Shown: positions 1 to 12,700 of the stretch, piece by piece
How positions within the stretch are numbered: position 1 is the stretch's first letter
Layout: every line of letters begins with the position of its first letter
Assembly: GCF_964355755.1 (NCBI RefSeq)
Contig: NC_092676.1
Location: forward strand, 28,256,288-28,320,287
DNA length: 64,000 bases
Source of the DNA: Antedon mediterranea
Lineage: Eukaryota; Echinodermata; Crinoidea; Comatulida; Antedonidae
Direction of reading: 5' to 3'
Translations under genes and position numbers: made by a program
The notes under the pieces: model-generated
Told to the model about the DNA's origin: nothing
The model's input: the letters and a program-made list of their open reading frames with translations, nothing else
Database searches by the model: none

Positions 1-384
1 CCACGAACGATTGTGGATAATGCTGCTTCTTTTGCGGTACAGTGTTTGTTTGTTTGTGCCGCCTGCGGGGGCACTGTGTTTAGAGAGCGAATAGTGTGTC
101 AGTCCTTTAGACAATAAGACCGATAGTTTTAGGGCATCCAAGATAATATCAGTATAAACAATCAAGAAATACAAACAAATATGTTTAAGATTACTGTAAT
201 AAAAGCATTTTAAGAATATTAATATACAAAAATAGGCCTATGAACTGTAAATTGTATCGCTTTCTCTTAGGGCGAGATCCTAAACACATGATGTATGTGA
301 CCAACACAAAGTAAAGAGGTCTTCTAACCACCTTTAACCATTTACAGGTGCTTTTAATATAGACTACATTCTTCTAATGACCGC
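1..384. other. AT-rich non-coding sequence
   Basis: No reading frame, splice pattern or repeat unit that I can support. The sequence leads into the minisatellite that follows. Confidence 0.5.
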
Positions 385-1332
385 GAGGAGTCTTTGTTCA
401 ACCGTAACTCTCATTTCCAGTAGGTCCTTGCTTAGCCATGGTCACTCACATATTCGGGGTACCAAACTGGCCTTCAATAGGAGTGAGACCAATCTACTAT
501 ACAAGATTCAACCGCCACTAACTGCCTATGCACCAAATACCAGCAGGTTTTGTTTCAGCTGTCAATCATTATCACTATTTGGGTTCAAAATGGACTGATA
601 ATATAAGACAAATCTACCATGCAGAATGTCCATTTTTAGTCGTCACTCATCTCACTCACTCCCATCTCAATGGCTCTTTAATAGAAGGGAGACGTTTCAT
701 CTACCACTAACTGGTCCTTGCTTAACGGTCACTTATCTCTACCGATGGTCCAAAATGGTTTTAAATAGGAGGGAGAGACACAAATATACAATCAGGGCCA
801 TCTACCACTAGCAGGTCCTTGCTTAACGGTCCACTTCATCTACCCATAGTCCAAAAAGGTCTTTAATAGGAGGTAGATAGACCAATCTACCAGCAGGTTC
901 TTGCTTAACGGTCCACTTCATCTACCTATAGTCCAAAAAGGTCTTTAATAGGAGGTAGATAGACCAATCTACCACAGGACCGTGCTTAACCGTCACTCAT
1001 CTCTACCAATGGTCCCAAATGGTCTTTAAAGGGAGGGAGAGAGACCGACCTACCAGCAAGTCCGTGCTTAACCGATACTTATCTCTACCAATGGTCCCAA
1101 ATGGTCTTTAAAGGGAGGGAGAGAGACCGACCTACCAGCAAGTCCGTGCTTAACCGATACTTATCTCTACCCATGGTCCAAAATGGTCTTTAACGGGAGG
1201 GAGAGAGACCGACCTACCAGCAAGTCCGTGCTTAACCGATACTTATCTCTACCCATGGTCCAAAATGGTCTTTATTAAGAGGAGGAAGACGTCCCATCTA
1301 CAATCAGGTCCTTGCTTAACCGTCACTCATCT
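385..1332. repeat. Minisatellite, ~82-bp degenerate tandem units
   Basis: About nine to ten head-to-tail units share the words 'tccttgcttaac', 'atggtccaaaatggtcttta' and 'gggagggagagagacc'. Units in the centre (about 960-1270) are nearly identical to each other, while units at both ends are eroded, as expected for unequal exchange. The open frames that cross it are by-products of the repetition. Confidence 0.85.
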
Positions 1333-2167
1333 TATTACTGTGGTAAACTAATTACCCACTAGTGAGAAATTAAATGTTAAGTGTAAATATTGCGCGAATT
1401 CACTTCATGAACCGTTTCATTAACGGATTAATTCGACTATGAAAACAATGAAGTGTTAAGTGCGTTAATGTCAAATTTATTGTCGCGAATAAAAGAAGAC
1501 AAAGTGAGTTTCCGTTTAGCCACATGCGAATATGGGAAATGACCTTTCTCATAGCTTGATTCCGTTGCTATGACTACTTTCCATCATTCAACTCAAATCG
1601 GAAGTATTACGTATGCAATTAGTATAATTATATAAAAATAAAAATTAACATATAGGGCCTAACTCCAAAAAATCACAATTTCAAAAGAAATATTTATACT
1701 TTGGTTACTTGGGTGTCCGTATGAAAGGATTTATAGAAATAACTATGGTAATAAAGAATATATTAAATTAATAATAATAAATGATGACAATCATATAGAC
1801 CTAGTACAATCACTATTAATAGTAAAACTTCGGGACTTAAAGTGTCGCCTTGATCGGGATGTCCTCTGAGAGTTTGTCATAGAATGAAGGTATGAAATAT
1901 AATTGTTATACGTCCATGGTCATAGTGTATATCGCTCGTTTCACAGGGAACAGAGGGGCTTTACCGAATAAAATTTGTAAACGTTACCTGAATTCATACA
2001 AATCATGTATGAACATCTAGTTAATAACAATAGGCTGATTTATGGTGGCCCATCCCTTGGTTTTTAGTTTTGTTTATGTCCTTTTTACTATTGTTAATAA
2101 TGTCGTATATCATAGATATGTATTGTTTTCGCTATTTGAGTGTTATTCTTTGAAGTAAATGTATTTG

Positions 2168-2233
2168 TGAGTATGGAGCAAACCTTCGACAAGCAAAAGG
2201 TGAGTATGGAGCAAACCTTCGACAAGCAAAAGC
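2168..2233. repeat. 33-bp exact tandem duplication
   Basis: Two adjacent copies begin 'tgagtatggagcaaacc' and end 'gacaagcaaaag'. They are followed by 'cttggttttctcc' and an inverted 'gcttttgct', so the second copy can also fold with its right flank. Confidence 0.85.
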
Positions 2234-2530
2234 TTGGTTTTCTCCAATTTGCTTTTGCTATTGGTGAATAAAAAATAATGTAATATCTTGTTATTTTGTC
2301 ATTTTACATACATACTGGTTTGGATTGATTTATTTAAAGCTTCCAAGCTTTTTAATTCAATTTCTATTAAAGATAAGACTATCGATATTTTTTTTTTACA
2401 TTTTGTCCATATTTAAGTCTAAAGTTCTTACATCTATTTAAGTTTGCCATTTTGTATGTTTCATGTTTTGTATTTTAATGTGCTTTTAATTTTATATTTA
2501 TATCTAAAGAGTTTTAAGACATCCTGTAAT

Positions 2531-2600
2531 TGGCGATCTTTCGCTGTTGGATGTGGTTGAAATAAAATAAATAAAATAAAAATAAAATAAAATAAATTTA
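2531..2600 (+). repeat. Solo 3' tail of a SINE/LINE plus AATAA microsatellite
   Basis: The words 'atcctgtaattggcg' and 'tcgctgttggatg', followed by an AAATAAAATAA tract, recur inverted at the tail of the SINE at 57303-57571. This is therefore a 5'-truncated copy of the same retroposon tail. Confidence 0.6.
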
Positions 2601-3459
2601 TTAGCTGCTGATCATTCGCTTTTGAATCGGTGGCACTCACAATATGCGATGCGGTAAAAAAAGAAGAAAATATTGAGAGAGAAAAAAAAAGAAAACATGA
2701 ATGACTAAACTAAAAATGATTTACACGCAACAATACAATAATTCAATCATTAGGAAATATTGTGTGTACAAACTGTATCACTGTATGAAAGAGGGACACA
2801 CTTTCCTTCTTAATTAAGCTATGATACATATTGATGCGGATGGTATAGACCACCGCGAGAGGGAAATGTTAAAAAGATATACATGGAGTATTGTATGTCT
2901 TGCTCTTGTATGTTGAAATTGAGTTTGCCAAATAAATGAACTGTGAACATGTCTGAAAAATGATCAAATCAAAACTGTGCATTCACAGAGGGAAATGGGA
3001 AAGTAAAACTTTAATATAGGCTAAGCAAATACTCATAGATTATCAGACAAAAACTGCATATCATACCAGTAAAATTTATTTAGGTTTCATAACATTTATT
3101 TACAGACTCTGAAAATAGAAGATAGAAAATACAATGCATTGCAATATAATAATGATATAAGGTCAGAGTTTGAAGGCAGATGCATGAAAAGATGAAAAAA
3201 CATGAAACTATAAAAAATGACAAATAATATCTATCTATATATTCAGTAAAATAAGAGTAGAATTTTTATTATTCATTATTTTTTTATTTAACCTTTTAGT
3301 TAATGAATAAATACAAAACTATGTTTACTGTACATCATTTTAAAATAAAAGACACTGATTAAACAAATGAATAAAAGATTTCATAATAAATATCACTGGT
3401 TCATTAAATTGCAAATTTATTTCATCGTTTTACTATAGGCCCTAATGTTATGAATTCTT

Positions 3460-3962
3460 ATTTCGGCAGACAGTCCGGCGCCAGTGACGTCACAGCCCCC
3501 TTGCACGGTATTGTCTTGATGGTTGTAAGTGATGGTTCTCCCTGTCAAACACCGTTACTTCAACTTCTTCCTATGTCAGTCTTTTTGTTTACATTACTTC
3601 CGTGAAGTCATTCGAGTAATTGTCCTAAAAGGTATCCCACGGATCTAACCCTATTCACCGGATGAAATTGAACAATACTTCAACGTGAAATTGAACAATA
3701 CTTTCTAGAAAGTGGTAAAATAAAAGAGACATGAACCATTTCTTTATAGGAGGGACTGTAAATTAAATAAAACAATAGAGTGTGACAATAGGTGGGCTGT
3801 CATGTCTATTGTTTTTAATTCTAAGAACAATAGACGTGAGTGAATTTAACAAGCTCACCCACTGCCCTTAACACAATATTTTAAAGAAGACATCTGATTG
3901 GCATATGTCAATAATTTATCAAATATACGACCAATCAGAACACGAGAAATCCACTCACGTCT
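3460..3962 (+). promoter_or_regulatory. foxQ2 upstream regulatory region
   Basis: This stretch immediately precedes the foxQ2 TATA box and is dense in recognisable motifs. There is a perfect CRE (TGACGTCA, 3485-3492) and a group of four ACAATAG words (3772-3833). There is also an inverted CCAAT pair (TGATTGG near 3894, CCAATCA near 3933) and an inverted repeat AGACGTGAGTG / CACTCACGTCT (near 3831 and 3951). Motif identities are seen in the sequence. Function as a promoter or enhancer is inferred from position. Confidence 0.55.
3772..3833. promoter_or_regulatory. Cluster of four Sox-type ACAATAG motifs
   Basis: ACAATAG occurs at 3772-3778, 3785-3791 and 3827-3833, and as its complement CTATTGT at 3806-3812. 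These match the HMG-box Sox core ACAAT. The last two face each other as a palindrome. The spacing lies 130-190 bp upstream of the TATA box. Confidence 0.5.
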
Positions 3963-3970
3963 TATATAAA
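3963..3970 (+). promoter_or_regulatory. TATA box of foxQ2
   Basis: TATATAAA lies 71 bp before the foxQ2 start codon. A start site about 30 bp downstream would give a 5' leader of roughly 45 nt. No other TATA-like word is better placed. Confidence 0.6.
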
Positions 3971-4040
3971 CCCGAGGAATTACGATAGATGTTATATTTT
4001 TAACATACTTTTGGATAAGCATATCACATTTTGTATTAGA

Positions 4041-6185
4041 ATGGCTCTTACAACTGTAGGCCTAACTGAGGAGATCATGACTTTCAAAGGACTTTCTACA
4101 CCGCTGTCTCCTCCTTCAAGTGAGACTGGAAGTAATGGATCTTCTTCGCCTAGCAGTAGTCCAGTTAAAGGAACCAAACCTGTACTTTCGTATATCGCTC
4201 TGATTGCAAAGGCAATTCTGAACTCACCGGACTGCAGGCTTCTGTTATCCGATATCTATCAATATATCATGGACAATTTTCCTTATTACAGGTAGGTTAT
4301 AATACATTTAGTGTTTTCATGTATGATACCAATAAACTTTCGAGTTAAAATCAAAAGTGTGAGGCAGTTTGCCTATTCATCAAATGCCTCACAATTTTTA
4401 TTTTAACCCGAAAATGTTGTGATTTCTTGAATGTGTTTTATTCATCTGTACCAATTTCCTTAATCCACGTGGTATATAAGCCACGAAAATAAACAGATAG
4501 ATACTACTACATGTACTACCAAAGTTATGCAAATGATTTAACTACTGATAGAGCAATGGTATAAATCGAACTGAGATTTCATGGTTCAGATATTTTTGTA
4601 GTAATTGTTATCACATATAAAGACATTGAGTTTGATGTCTTATCTATGCAATATTATTAATATCCATTAATAGTGTTTCTCAATGAGGAATTGTAATTTT
4701 TGATTTATATAAAAGTCAAGTCAATAACTTGATTGCGATTTATCGTACGTATTTTGTACATCGATGGATTAAGTATTCCTTTTTACGATCTATTCGTAAA
4801 TATTCATGCTAAACGTTTATTCAAACAGCTGTTGAATAGTTCGATAAATTCATCGTTATTTATTGTTATGCTTTGCATAATTTAATATATCAATCGTTTT
4901 AATTAATTTTGGTTTTTTTTATTCGTATAGGAATAATGACAGAAGTTGGCGAAACAGTATACGACACAATCTGTCACTAAATGAATGTTTTATCAAAAGT
5001 GGGAGGAGCAATGATGGGCGTGGTCACTTTTGGGCGGTCCATCCAGCTAATGTTGAAGATTTTATGCGTGGAGATTACAGGAGACGAAGAGCACGTCTGA
5101 GGGTTAGAGCCACCATCACGGCTAAAGCATATGAAACGTAAGTTAGCTAAATATACATAATGTAAAATACAGTTTCATATGAACTCTAATATTCATGAAA
5201 ATTAGTTTTTGTATTCAAGTTTTTAAATTAATATTTTCATATTATTATTTTCAATAATCATTATTCATTATTCATGAATAAGCAAACATTGATTTGTTAC
5301 CGTTTAAAAAAAAATTAAATCAGCCCTATGATTAGTAGCTTGTTGCTAGTCAGAGAGAAATGAACATCTTGTTATAATTATTAATTTTAACATTTTTCCT
5401 GAATACACGTATGTCTACCATGATGAATCAAATACAATTATAGTATTACCAATAACTATTTTTTTTCCATTATTTTCTTTATTAGGTCTTATCATCCATA
5501 TAGCACGCCAAGTCAGATGTATGGCAATCCAAGTTCATCTTACGTCACAATGACTGGAAGTCCATCATCTATGGTAGGATTGCCATACGCCAGTTCACCA
5601 TACATGGCTCAGAATCCTGTTGCATATGATATGATGTCGTATCCAGCTTCGAGTAACTCAACGATGTCAACGGTAGCTCCTTCTTTAATCGCATCATCTT
5701 GTCCATCTTCTTCGCCTGGTGGAGCCGCTATGATTCCGTCATATTGTAGTGCAGCGTCATCGTTGATGACGTCATCGAATTCAAGTGCAGCTTCTCCGTT
5801 GATGACATCATCATATTCTAGTCCAGCTTCATCTCTCATGACACCGTCGTCATTTTCATGTGCTTCTTCGTCCTTGATGACGCCTTCATATTCTGGAGGA
5901 ACCTCCTCCTCGATGGCTGGAACTTTTCCTAGTCCTTACCTGACGACTACGTCAGCAGCTAAGCAGAAAACAGGCTCGGGAGCTGGCGTGTGCCTGGAAT
6001 CGATCACCCCTCCATCAAGCCCTGAAAACCAAGCACTACTAGGCCAGACAACACTTCTTAATGACAGGGCAATGACAGCTAACTATTCTAATACATTTAC
6101 AACACATTCTAATGTGTATAACTGCAATCAAATGATACCACCTACCTCTTCATTCGTCCCGCCATTCTACTCTGCTGTCATCTGA
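4041..6185 (+). CDS. foxq2: Forkhead transcription factor FoxQ2 (three exons)
   Basis: Nuclear sequence-specific DNA-binding protein. In bilaterians and cnidarians FoxQ2 is known for apical/anterior neuroectoderm patterning. Exons are 4041-4291, 4931-5137 and 5486-6185. Both introns are GT-AG and phase 2, giving 385 aa. The forkhead domain spans residues about 46-143: '[15 protein letters not shown]', '[13 protein letters not shown]', then across intron 1 '[16 protein letters not shown]', wing '[16 protein letters not shown]' and a basic tail '[13 protein letters not shown]'. This wording (not the generic KPPYSYIALI) is diagnostic of FoxQ2. The C-terminal half is Ser/Thr-rich, with about five imperfect 13-15-residue repeats around 'ASSLMTPSS'. 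I see no clear EH1 (FxIxxIL) Groucho motif. An upstream in-frame TTG is ignored; the ATG at 4041 is the first in frame. Confidence 0.93.
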
Positions 6186-6556
6186 TGAGACGGCGCGGCA
6201 ACCGGAAACTTAAGATCGCATTACGCATGCGTATGATTATTAGAGTACGCGCTTGGCCACCAAAAGCAGAAGTGTCTAAATTATTATTTATTTGTTTATT
6301 GCATTGTAAAGTAATAGTAAAAATATATATAATGTACAGAAATCAGAACTAGATATTTGATATATTTTTTGGATGTTTTAAAGCCATCATTTTGTACAAG
6401 TTTTTATATGTAAATTTTAAGTATTCGTTCTTAATGTAAGTACACGTTCTTAAAGTGTTTTGAACATTTTTATGTTAATTGTATAAATATTCGTCAGTAA
6501 TGAATGAGGAGTTTTTTAAAGTATATATTGTTTTCGTATTGTATATACATTTTCGA

Positions 6557-6562
6557 AATAAA
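6557..6562 (+). terminator. Poly(A) signal of foxQ2
   Basis: AATAAA lies 372 bp after the foxQ2 stop and about 235 bp before the tm7sf3 start codon. The intervening 3' UTR contains an AU-rich 'attattatttatttg' element near 6285. The two genes are unusually close. Confidence 0.6.
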
Positions 6563-6796
6563 TAGACAAAAAGACTAATTTTAATTTTCTATTGTTTATG
6601 TAATGTCTCTTCCCTGGTAGGCCTACTCTTTGTGTACACGTTGTGCACCGACTTAAGTTTTCAACTTTTAGATAACGATGAGGGCGCTCGACTGAAGAAA
6701 AAAAATGTAAACAAAGTTCAACATAAACATCATCATCACACGGCCGGAAAAAGAGTATTAAATTGCGTTTTTGCCCTAACTTCAAAGTATAATGAC

Positions 6797-9700
6797 ATGA
6801 AGAATTTATGCCTTTTTACTTCCTTATTTATTTTATTTAAAATTAATTCATGCAGTAAAATTAGTAAGTACTTGTTATTAAACTACAACCACAAAAAAAG
6901 CTAGGCCTAGCTAGCTAGGTAGCCCAGCTAGCTTTTTTTTAGCCTACTACCTTCTACAATCAGTCTCACAGTGATTCCTACTCTATGCTGCTGTATGTTT
7001 ATATGGGGCCTAGGAGTACCTAGTAAAGTCTATGCCTAGCGGGTTGTACTGTACGTTTGCAAATTAATGATGGAGGATGAATAAGCCACTCTGTAATGCT
7101 TTTTTCTCTTTAAAATTTAAATTATAGTTTTAATAATTGTGACAGTTCATTTGTTGTAACAATAGTAAATACAACTAAAACAGTTTGTTCTTATTTTTAC
7201 ATTAGATCTTTCAATTCCAATTGACGAAACAATCAATGTCACAATTGAACCAAATGTCACGTATCTGGTGACGGTAGAAAACATCACTACTACAGCTACC
7301 TTTGTCACTATCCAGGGACACGCTTACCGAAATGTCAGTATATACGGTTCTACGACGGAGGTACCCTCAAGTGACACATCCATGAGCGGTTCGACTATCG
7401 GGCTTGTCTCAAATCTCCAATTAGAACAAGACACGGTGATTTGGTACTTAAAGAACAAAGAGGTTGTTGCAATAGATGTTCTGGTTATAGTGATGCAATA
7501 TGGGGATGGGGCTGGTAAGTTGTAATGTATAGACTTGCTTCAAACTATAAAAGAGAATAACTAGATGTTACTCCATAAGTGCAACAAACATTGGAAAGCT
7601 CTGTCTACACTATCAAACTAATTTTACAAAAAAAGTTTGATGTACCCAATGGTAGTGATATGATGTCATCGAGTCCATGGCCATATCACTTAAAATTTGA
7701 TATTGTAGACAAAGCTTTAGACCTCCTTATTAGTTTTACTTTTAGAATTGAACACCACAAGACAGATCAACAATACAGATTAAAATAATCTATTTTAAAT
7801 TTGATTTCAATATTTATTTCCATCTATTTTTATATTACTTTACAGAATTTTCTATGCCACCTGTTCCTGGAGGTTGTTGTTTGACCTCTGACCTTGAGTT
7901 AGATCCTAACATCAAAGTTCTTCAAAGCAATTATTTCCACACATCAACGGAGTTCTCGCAAGCTAATGCCGGTGTACCTCGTGGATCTGATGAAAATGTT
8001 TGTGCCAAGAGTAACGCCCCTCAGTTCAGGTACAAGTTGCTGGGAAATTTGACCAATCACAAGCGATGGATTATTCAAACTGTCACTTGTCATTGGTCAA
8101 CTCGCTTACATTACGTCTACATGGTTGTGTTACGTCTCTAGTAGGAACCAAGCATTAGAACCACTATGTTCACATGACAGTATCTTAGGAAAATTCTTGA
8201 ATACAACATCACATGTTTGTCACATGTTACATGTGTATCATAGGAATTATTTTTATGGTTAAGGTACAAATGTCAGATTTATTTAGGAATTTGCTCACAA
8301 TACTGTACAGCATAGTGGTATTGTGGATTGGTGCCACTATACTGGATTCAATTCCTTCTCTGATCACATATTACCAGGATTTGTCTCGTAGCTAAAACAA
8401 TACACTACCTACACCTCATATGAGACTTAGTTTAGAAAGCATTGGTTTTTCCTATCTTATAATTCACAAGTCATATATTTATTGTTGGATGATGGGTGAA
8501 TAAGAAGAAATTATGGCACTTGCTTAGATAAGAGGATCAACTAACTATATTACATAATATTACACTATAGAACAATCTTTAACATATATAGTTTTCAACT
8601 AACATGTTCACGTTTTAAAACTCTTTTTTTCAGGCTTTACTATGAGCTATATATTTACTACTTAACACGATTCGTTGACCGTGATGATTACTTTGAAGGA
8701 ATCGAGAAAATGATGACAGTCGATAGAATTAAAGAAAATGGAAAAAAAGTAAAGTTGAAAAGTAGATTATGTTTGGGTTTTTAGGGGTTTCTTTCATTTT
8801 ATTTATAGAATACTTTTTAAATAAACATACTATTAATACATTAAATATCATCTTTATTTTATTTTAAAGGTTTCCTCATACAAGGGTAAATTTCAGGGAG
8901 AGGTCATCTTAGCATCTATTCAAGGTCAAGGGGTCATTTACAATGTCATCGTCACAGATCCTTTGACCAATCACAGTATGGCAGCTTATGTTCCAATAGT
9001 GAACTTTGCTTGTACCTATACTCCTGATTATAACAATCAACCAAGTTGCCATAACATCTGTAAGTTCAACAAACTTTTAACGAGGTAGTTCTAAAATAAA
9101 ATTTTACAACTCCCAGCTTTTAATAAAGTTGCTTATTAATTAGTCAGGAGCTGCCCCAATTTCTTGTAAATACTAAATCATTTTCTCAAATGCCTGTTAT
9201 GCAGATAGAATGTGTTTTGTTTTTATAACGTGTTTCATATTAAAAGTTGAAAAACTTCTCTCTGCCTATATATTCAAATTCATAGATAATGTATTCATTT
9301 ATTTTCAGTAAATGTTGGCTACATTGCGATGTATATTGGTTTGAGTATTTATGGATTTGTCTTGTGCTTCTTGGGTCATTACTGTTTTAAACTTGGTAAG
9401 TAAGATATTCAAAGTAGGTGATAAGATAAGATAAATCTTTATTGTCATGACCGCAACAAGTCGAACATGAAATTTGTTTTTCTTGTTGCTTATATTAAAC
9501 ATACAATACAGAAAAATATAACGCTTAACAGTAATAAATATTAATACAATATATAAAGAATAAAATTAGAAAACGTACATGGTTACAAAAGGGATAAAAA
9601 ACTTAACTATCTTTGAAATGTTGAGTTGGATACATGTATTGAGTTATTGAGTATGCAAGAAGTTGATGCTTTTACCACCTCAGAGATGTTTTCGGCATTA

Positions 9701-12700
9701 TTACTGTATTTTTTTAATGAATATAGTACTACATCTCTATATGAAACAACACTGATTATGTTTAAATAACATAGTATAAAACTGACTCCAAAGAGAGGCA
9801 AGCCATGATCCAAACATGGCTTGCCTCTTGTTATTTAAAGTCAGTTTAAAGCTCTGTCTACACTATCACACTTCATTGGACAAAACAATGTGATGTGCCC
9901 ATATATGGACATGATGATGTCATATATCACTATCATATTTGGGCATATAACTACCATATTTGGGCACATCACACTTTTTTTTGTCAAACTAGTTTGATAG
10001 TGTAGTCAAAGCTTTATACTATTCTATATGAAACATTTTTTATACATTAATATACATGTAATTATTATTTTGACATGGTGGAATAAATTGCTACTATATA
10101 TTTTCTATATGTTACTATACCCTTTTTCACCTGTTTCATGAATGATGGTTTTTGCATTTTCTGTAGCTAAAAAATATTAATATTTTACGTTTTATTTGTT
10201 TCTCCAGAGGTGTTTTTCTTTGGTGGTTTAACTCTAGGGATTCCAGCTTTTCTCATTTTTGCTACAAGTTCACATTTAACCACCGCTGGTAAGCATGTAA
10301 AGCTCTGTCTACACTATCAAACTTATGTGACAAAAAAAATGTGATGTTCCCAAATATGGACACGATGATGTCATATCATTACCATATTTGGGCATATCAC
10401 TAACATAACATATTTGGGCAAACTAGTTTGATAGTGTAGACAGAGCTTTAGCCAATATTGAAGTTTCTATAAGATTCTAACATAATATTACTGTTTATGC
10501 TGTATGAACTTCCTTTGTGAACAAATAACTTGAATAACACAAAACGAATGTGTGACCTAGGCCATTAAGTCCAGGCCATGCTAGACTAATTCCAAGGATC
10601 TAAATCATACACCACCTGAACCATCCCCTCCCAACCACCAGTCTGTCTTCCATGTACCTAATGATGCCTAACAAATCCACTTAACTATTTCATTGCTATG
10701 GCATTTCATCCCAGTATATAGCATAGGTTGGCAGAAAAATGCTGTATATCCTCTGGTATAATCCCACCCCTAGAACATGAAATTGGGTCAACTTTGGGGT
10801 GTGGGACTATACCCGGGGAAACTCTAGTTCAGGGAAAAAAATGATTTTTAAACCATTTCTTGTGAAAACTCATCTGAACTGGCTAGAGAGTGGCCAACAT
10901 TCAGACCAAAAGTCAATACTGGGACTATACCTGGGGATATGCCCATTTGTGAAGTCAGACATAAAGTAGGGGGTGGAGTTAAACCTAAAGTGGGATTATT
11001 CCGTAGTACCTAAATACAATTCTAATAGTTAAATTTTTTCTTTCTCTATATTTTGTTGTAGCTACAGTTACCATTAGCTTTGTATTTGCTGGTATGGGAG
11101 GTGCAAGTCTTTACATCTTATGGTGGCTATACGGTAAAGTTCTACCCACAATGCTCTTTGTGGCTCTCAACCTTGGTTACTTGTTCGCAAGCTGTGCATT
11201 CTTTATTGGACCGTTAGGTAACAACACTTTTATTTTAAAGTTTTTTTATGCATGGCACTGACAGGTAGTGCAGTAAAATTAGTGTGGTTATTTTCAGAGA
11301 TTTTCAGATGTCTTCTGTCCTCCTTGGTGAACAGTACTAGCCTTCTTTTTACCTTCTAGAGCCATGTGTCTAATATTGTGAGTTATGTTTTTGTTTCATA
11401 ACTTTAGGCAACATGAGTGTTTGGCAAGACAATGCAGCTTATGGGTTGACCTTCACAAGTGGCATGCTTTTAATACCAATCTTCCTAATTCCATTTATGC
11501 ATAAGGTAATAAATCTCAATTATTAAGTTGCTTTATAAGTTATTGTTTATGTTCCATATTTGGTCATTTTGAATCTTGTTTTGTTGTAATTGCTCACAGA
11601 GATATTAGGTTCGCAGTAGAGACCCTAAAATGGCTGATGATGGCAAGAACATTCCATAGCTCTAAAGGCCAATTTACACAGACGAGTGGTAACGGTAATA
11701 CAAATATAAAATCTTTCTTATTTCTTATGACCATTTACATACAGGCGGTTTCCTTTTCTGATTTTTTTGTACAGCGCCATGAGCAATGAATGTTGGAATG
11801 GCGCTATATAAATCGAACGATTGATTGATTGATTGATTGAAACCACTCGTCTGTGTAAATTTGCCTTTAGAGACACTTTACTTGACTAAGACTAACAAGC
11901 CAGCACATTTTGAGATGATTAGAGGTTACACTAGTTTGATTAGAGAGCATCCATAGCAACTGCATACTGTGAGAGGAGTGTGTGATTTGGTTTCGTGTCT
12001 GCTACCACCTATATGTATATATATTTTTTTTATTTGTCTACCGTGTGTCTTTGTTTGTAAATATAAATTGATGATAAATTGATGGTATCCAAATTGACAA
12101 GCACCCATTTCTTTTGGTTTCTTTTGTAAATTGTGAATTTGTGTCAATAAATGTGATTAATGATATGAGTGATTAATGTGATATTTACTTATTTGCTTAT
12201 TTATTATGCGACTGCATACCTGTGAGGTGAAGAGGAAAATAATGATTTTGTGTCTGCTGCCACCTATATGTATAATTTGTTTTGCTTGTTTATGTGTTTG
12301 TTTCTGAATCATTTATAGTCTGTATATTATGTGTAAATTATTTTGGTGTCTGTTTTAATTTTTGAATTTTGTCAATAAATGTTATTATTTATTTTTTAAA
12401 TAAACTTTCAGATTAATGTGACATCATTTAATTGAAGTGTAGTTCATGGAAAGTTATAGAATCTTATAAACAGAAATGTAGTAGTTAATGTGTTTTATTA
12501 TTCCGTACTTCTTTAGCTGAGTTCATTAGCCACGGCAGTATGGGGTTCATATCTAATAATGAGTCTGGTGAGCTATGTATCAATGTCAACCCTTCATCTC
12601 ATCATCATGTACCCGCTAGCTAGGACAGTGTACACTGAATTCAACAAGGATCTTATATTTCTGCCATACAATACACAAGGTAACATTTTTGCAAAAACAT

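Larger units (their letters stand above)
1333..3459. other. Gene-free AT-rich stretch
   Basis: I see no credible coding exon. It contains a 33-bp tandem duplication (2168-2233) and a SINE/LINE-type 3' tail with AATAA-rich simple sequence (2531-2600). The rest is A/T-rich sequence without recognisable structure. Confidence 0.5.

Noticed and set aside
385-1332. Regular repeats resembling a CRISPR array
   Set aside because: Units are contiguous and degenerate without unique spacers, and the genome is eukaryotic.
5609-5839. Minus-strand 76-codon frame in foxQ2 exon 3
   Set aside because: Antisense of the Ser-rich repeats; composition artefact.
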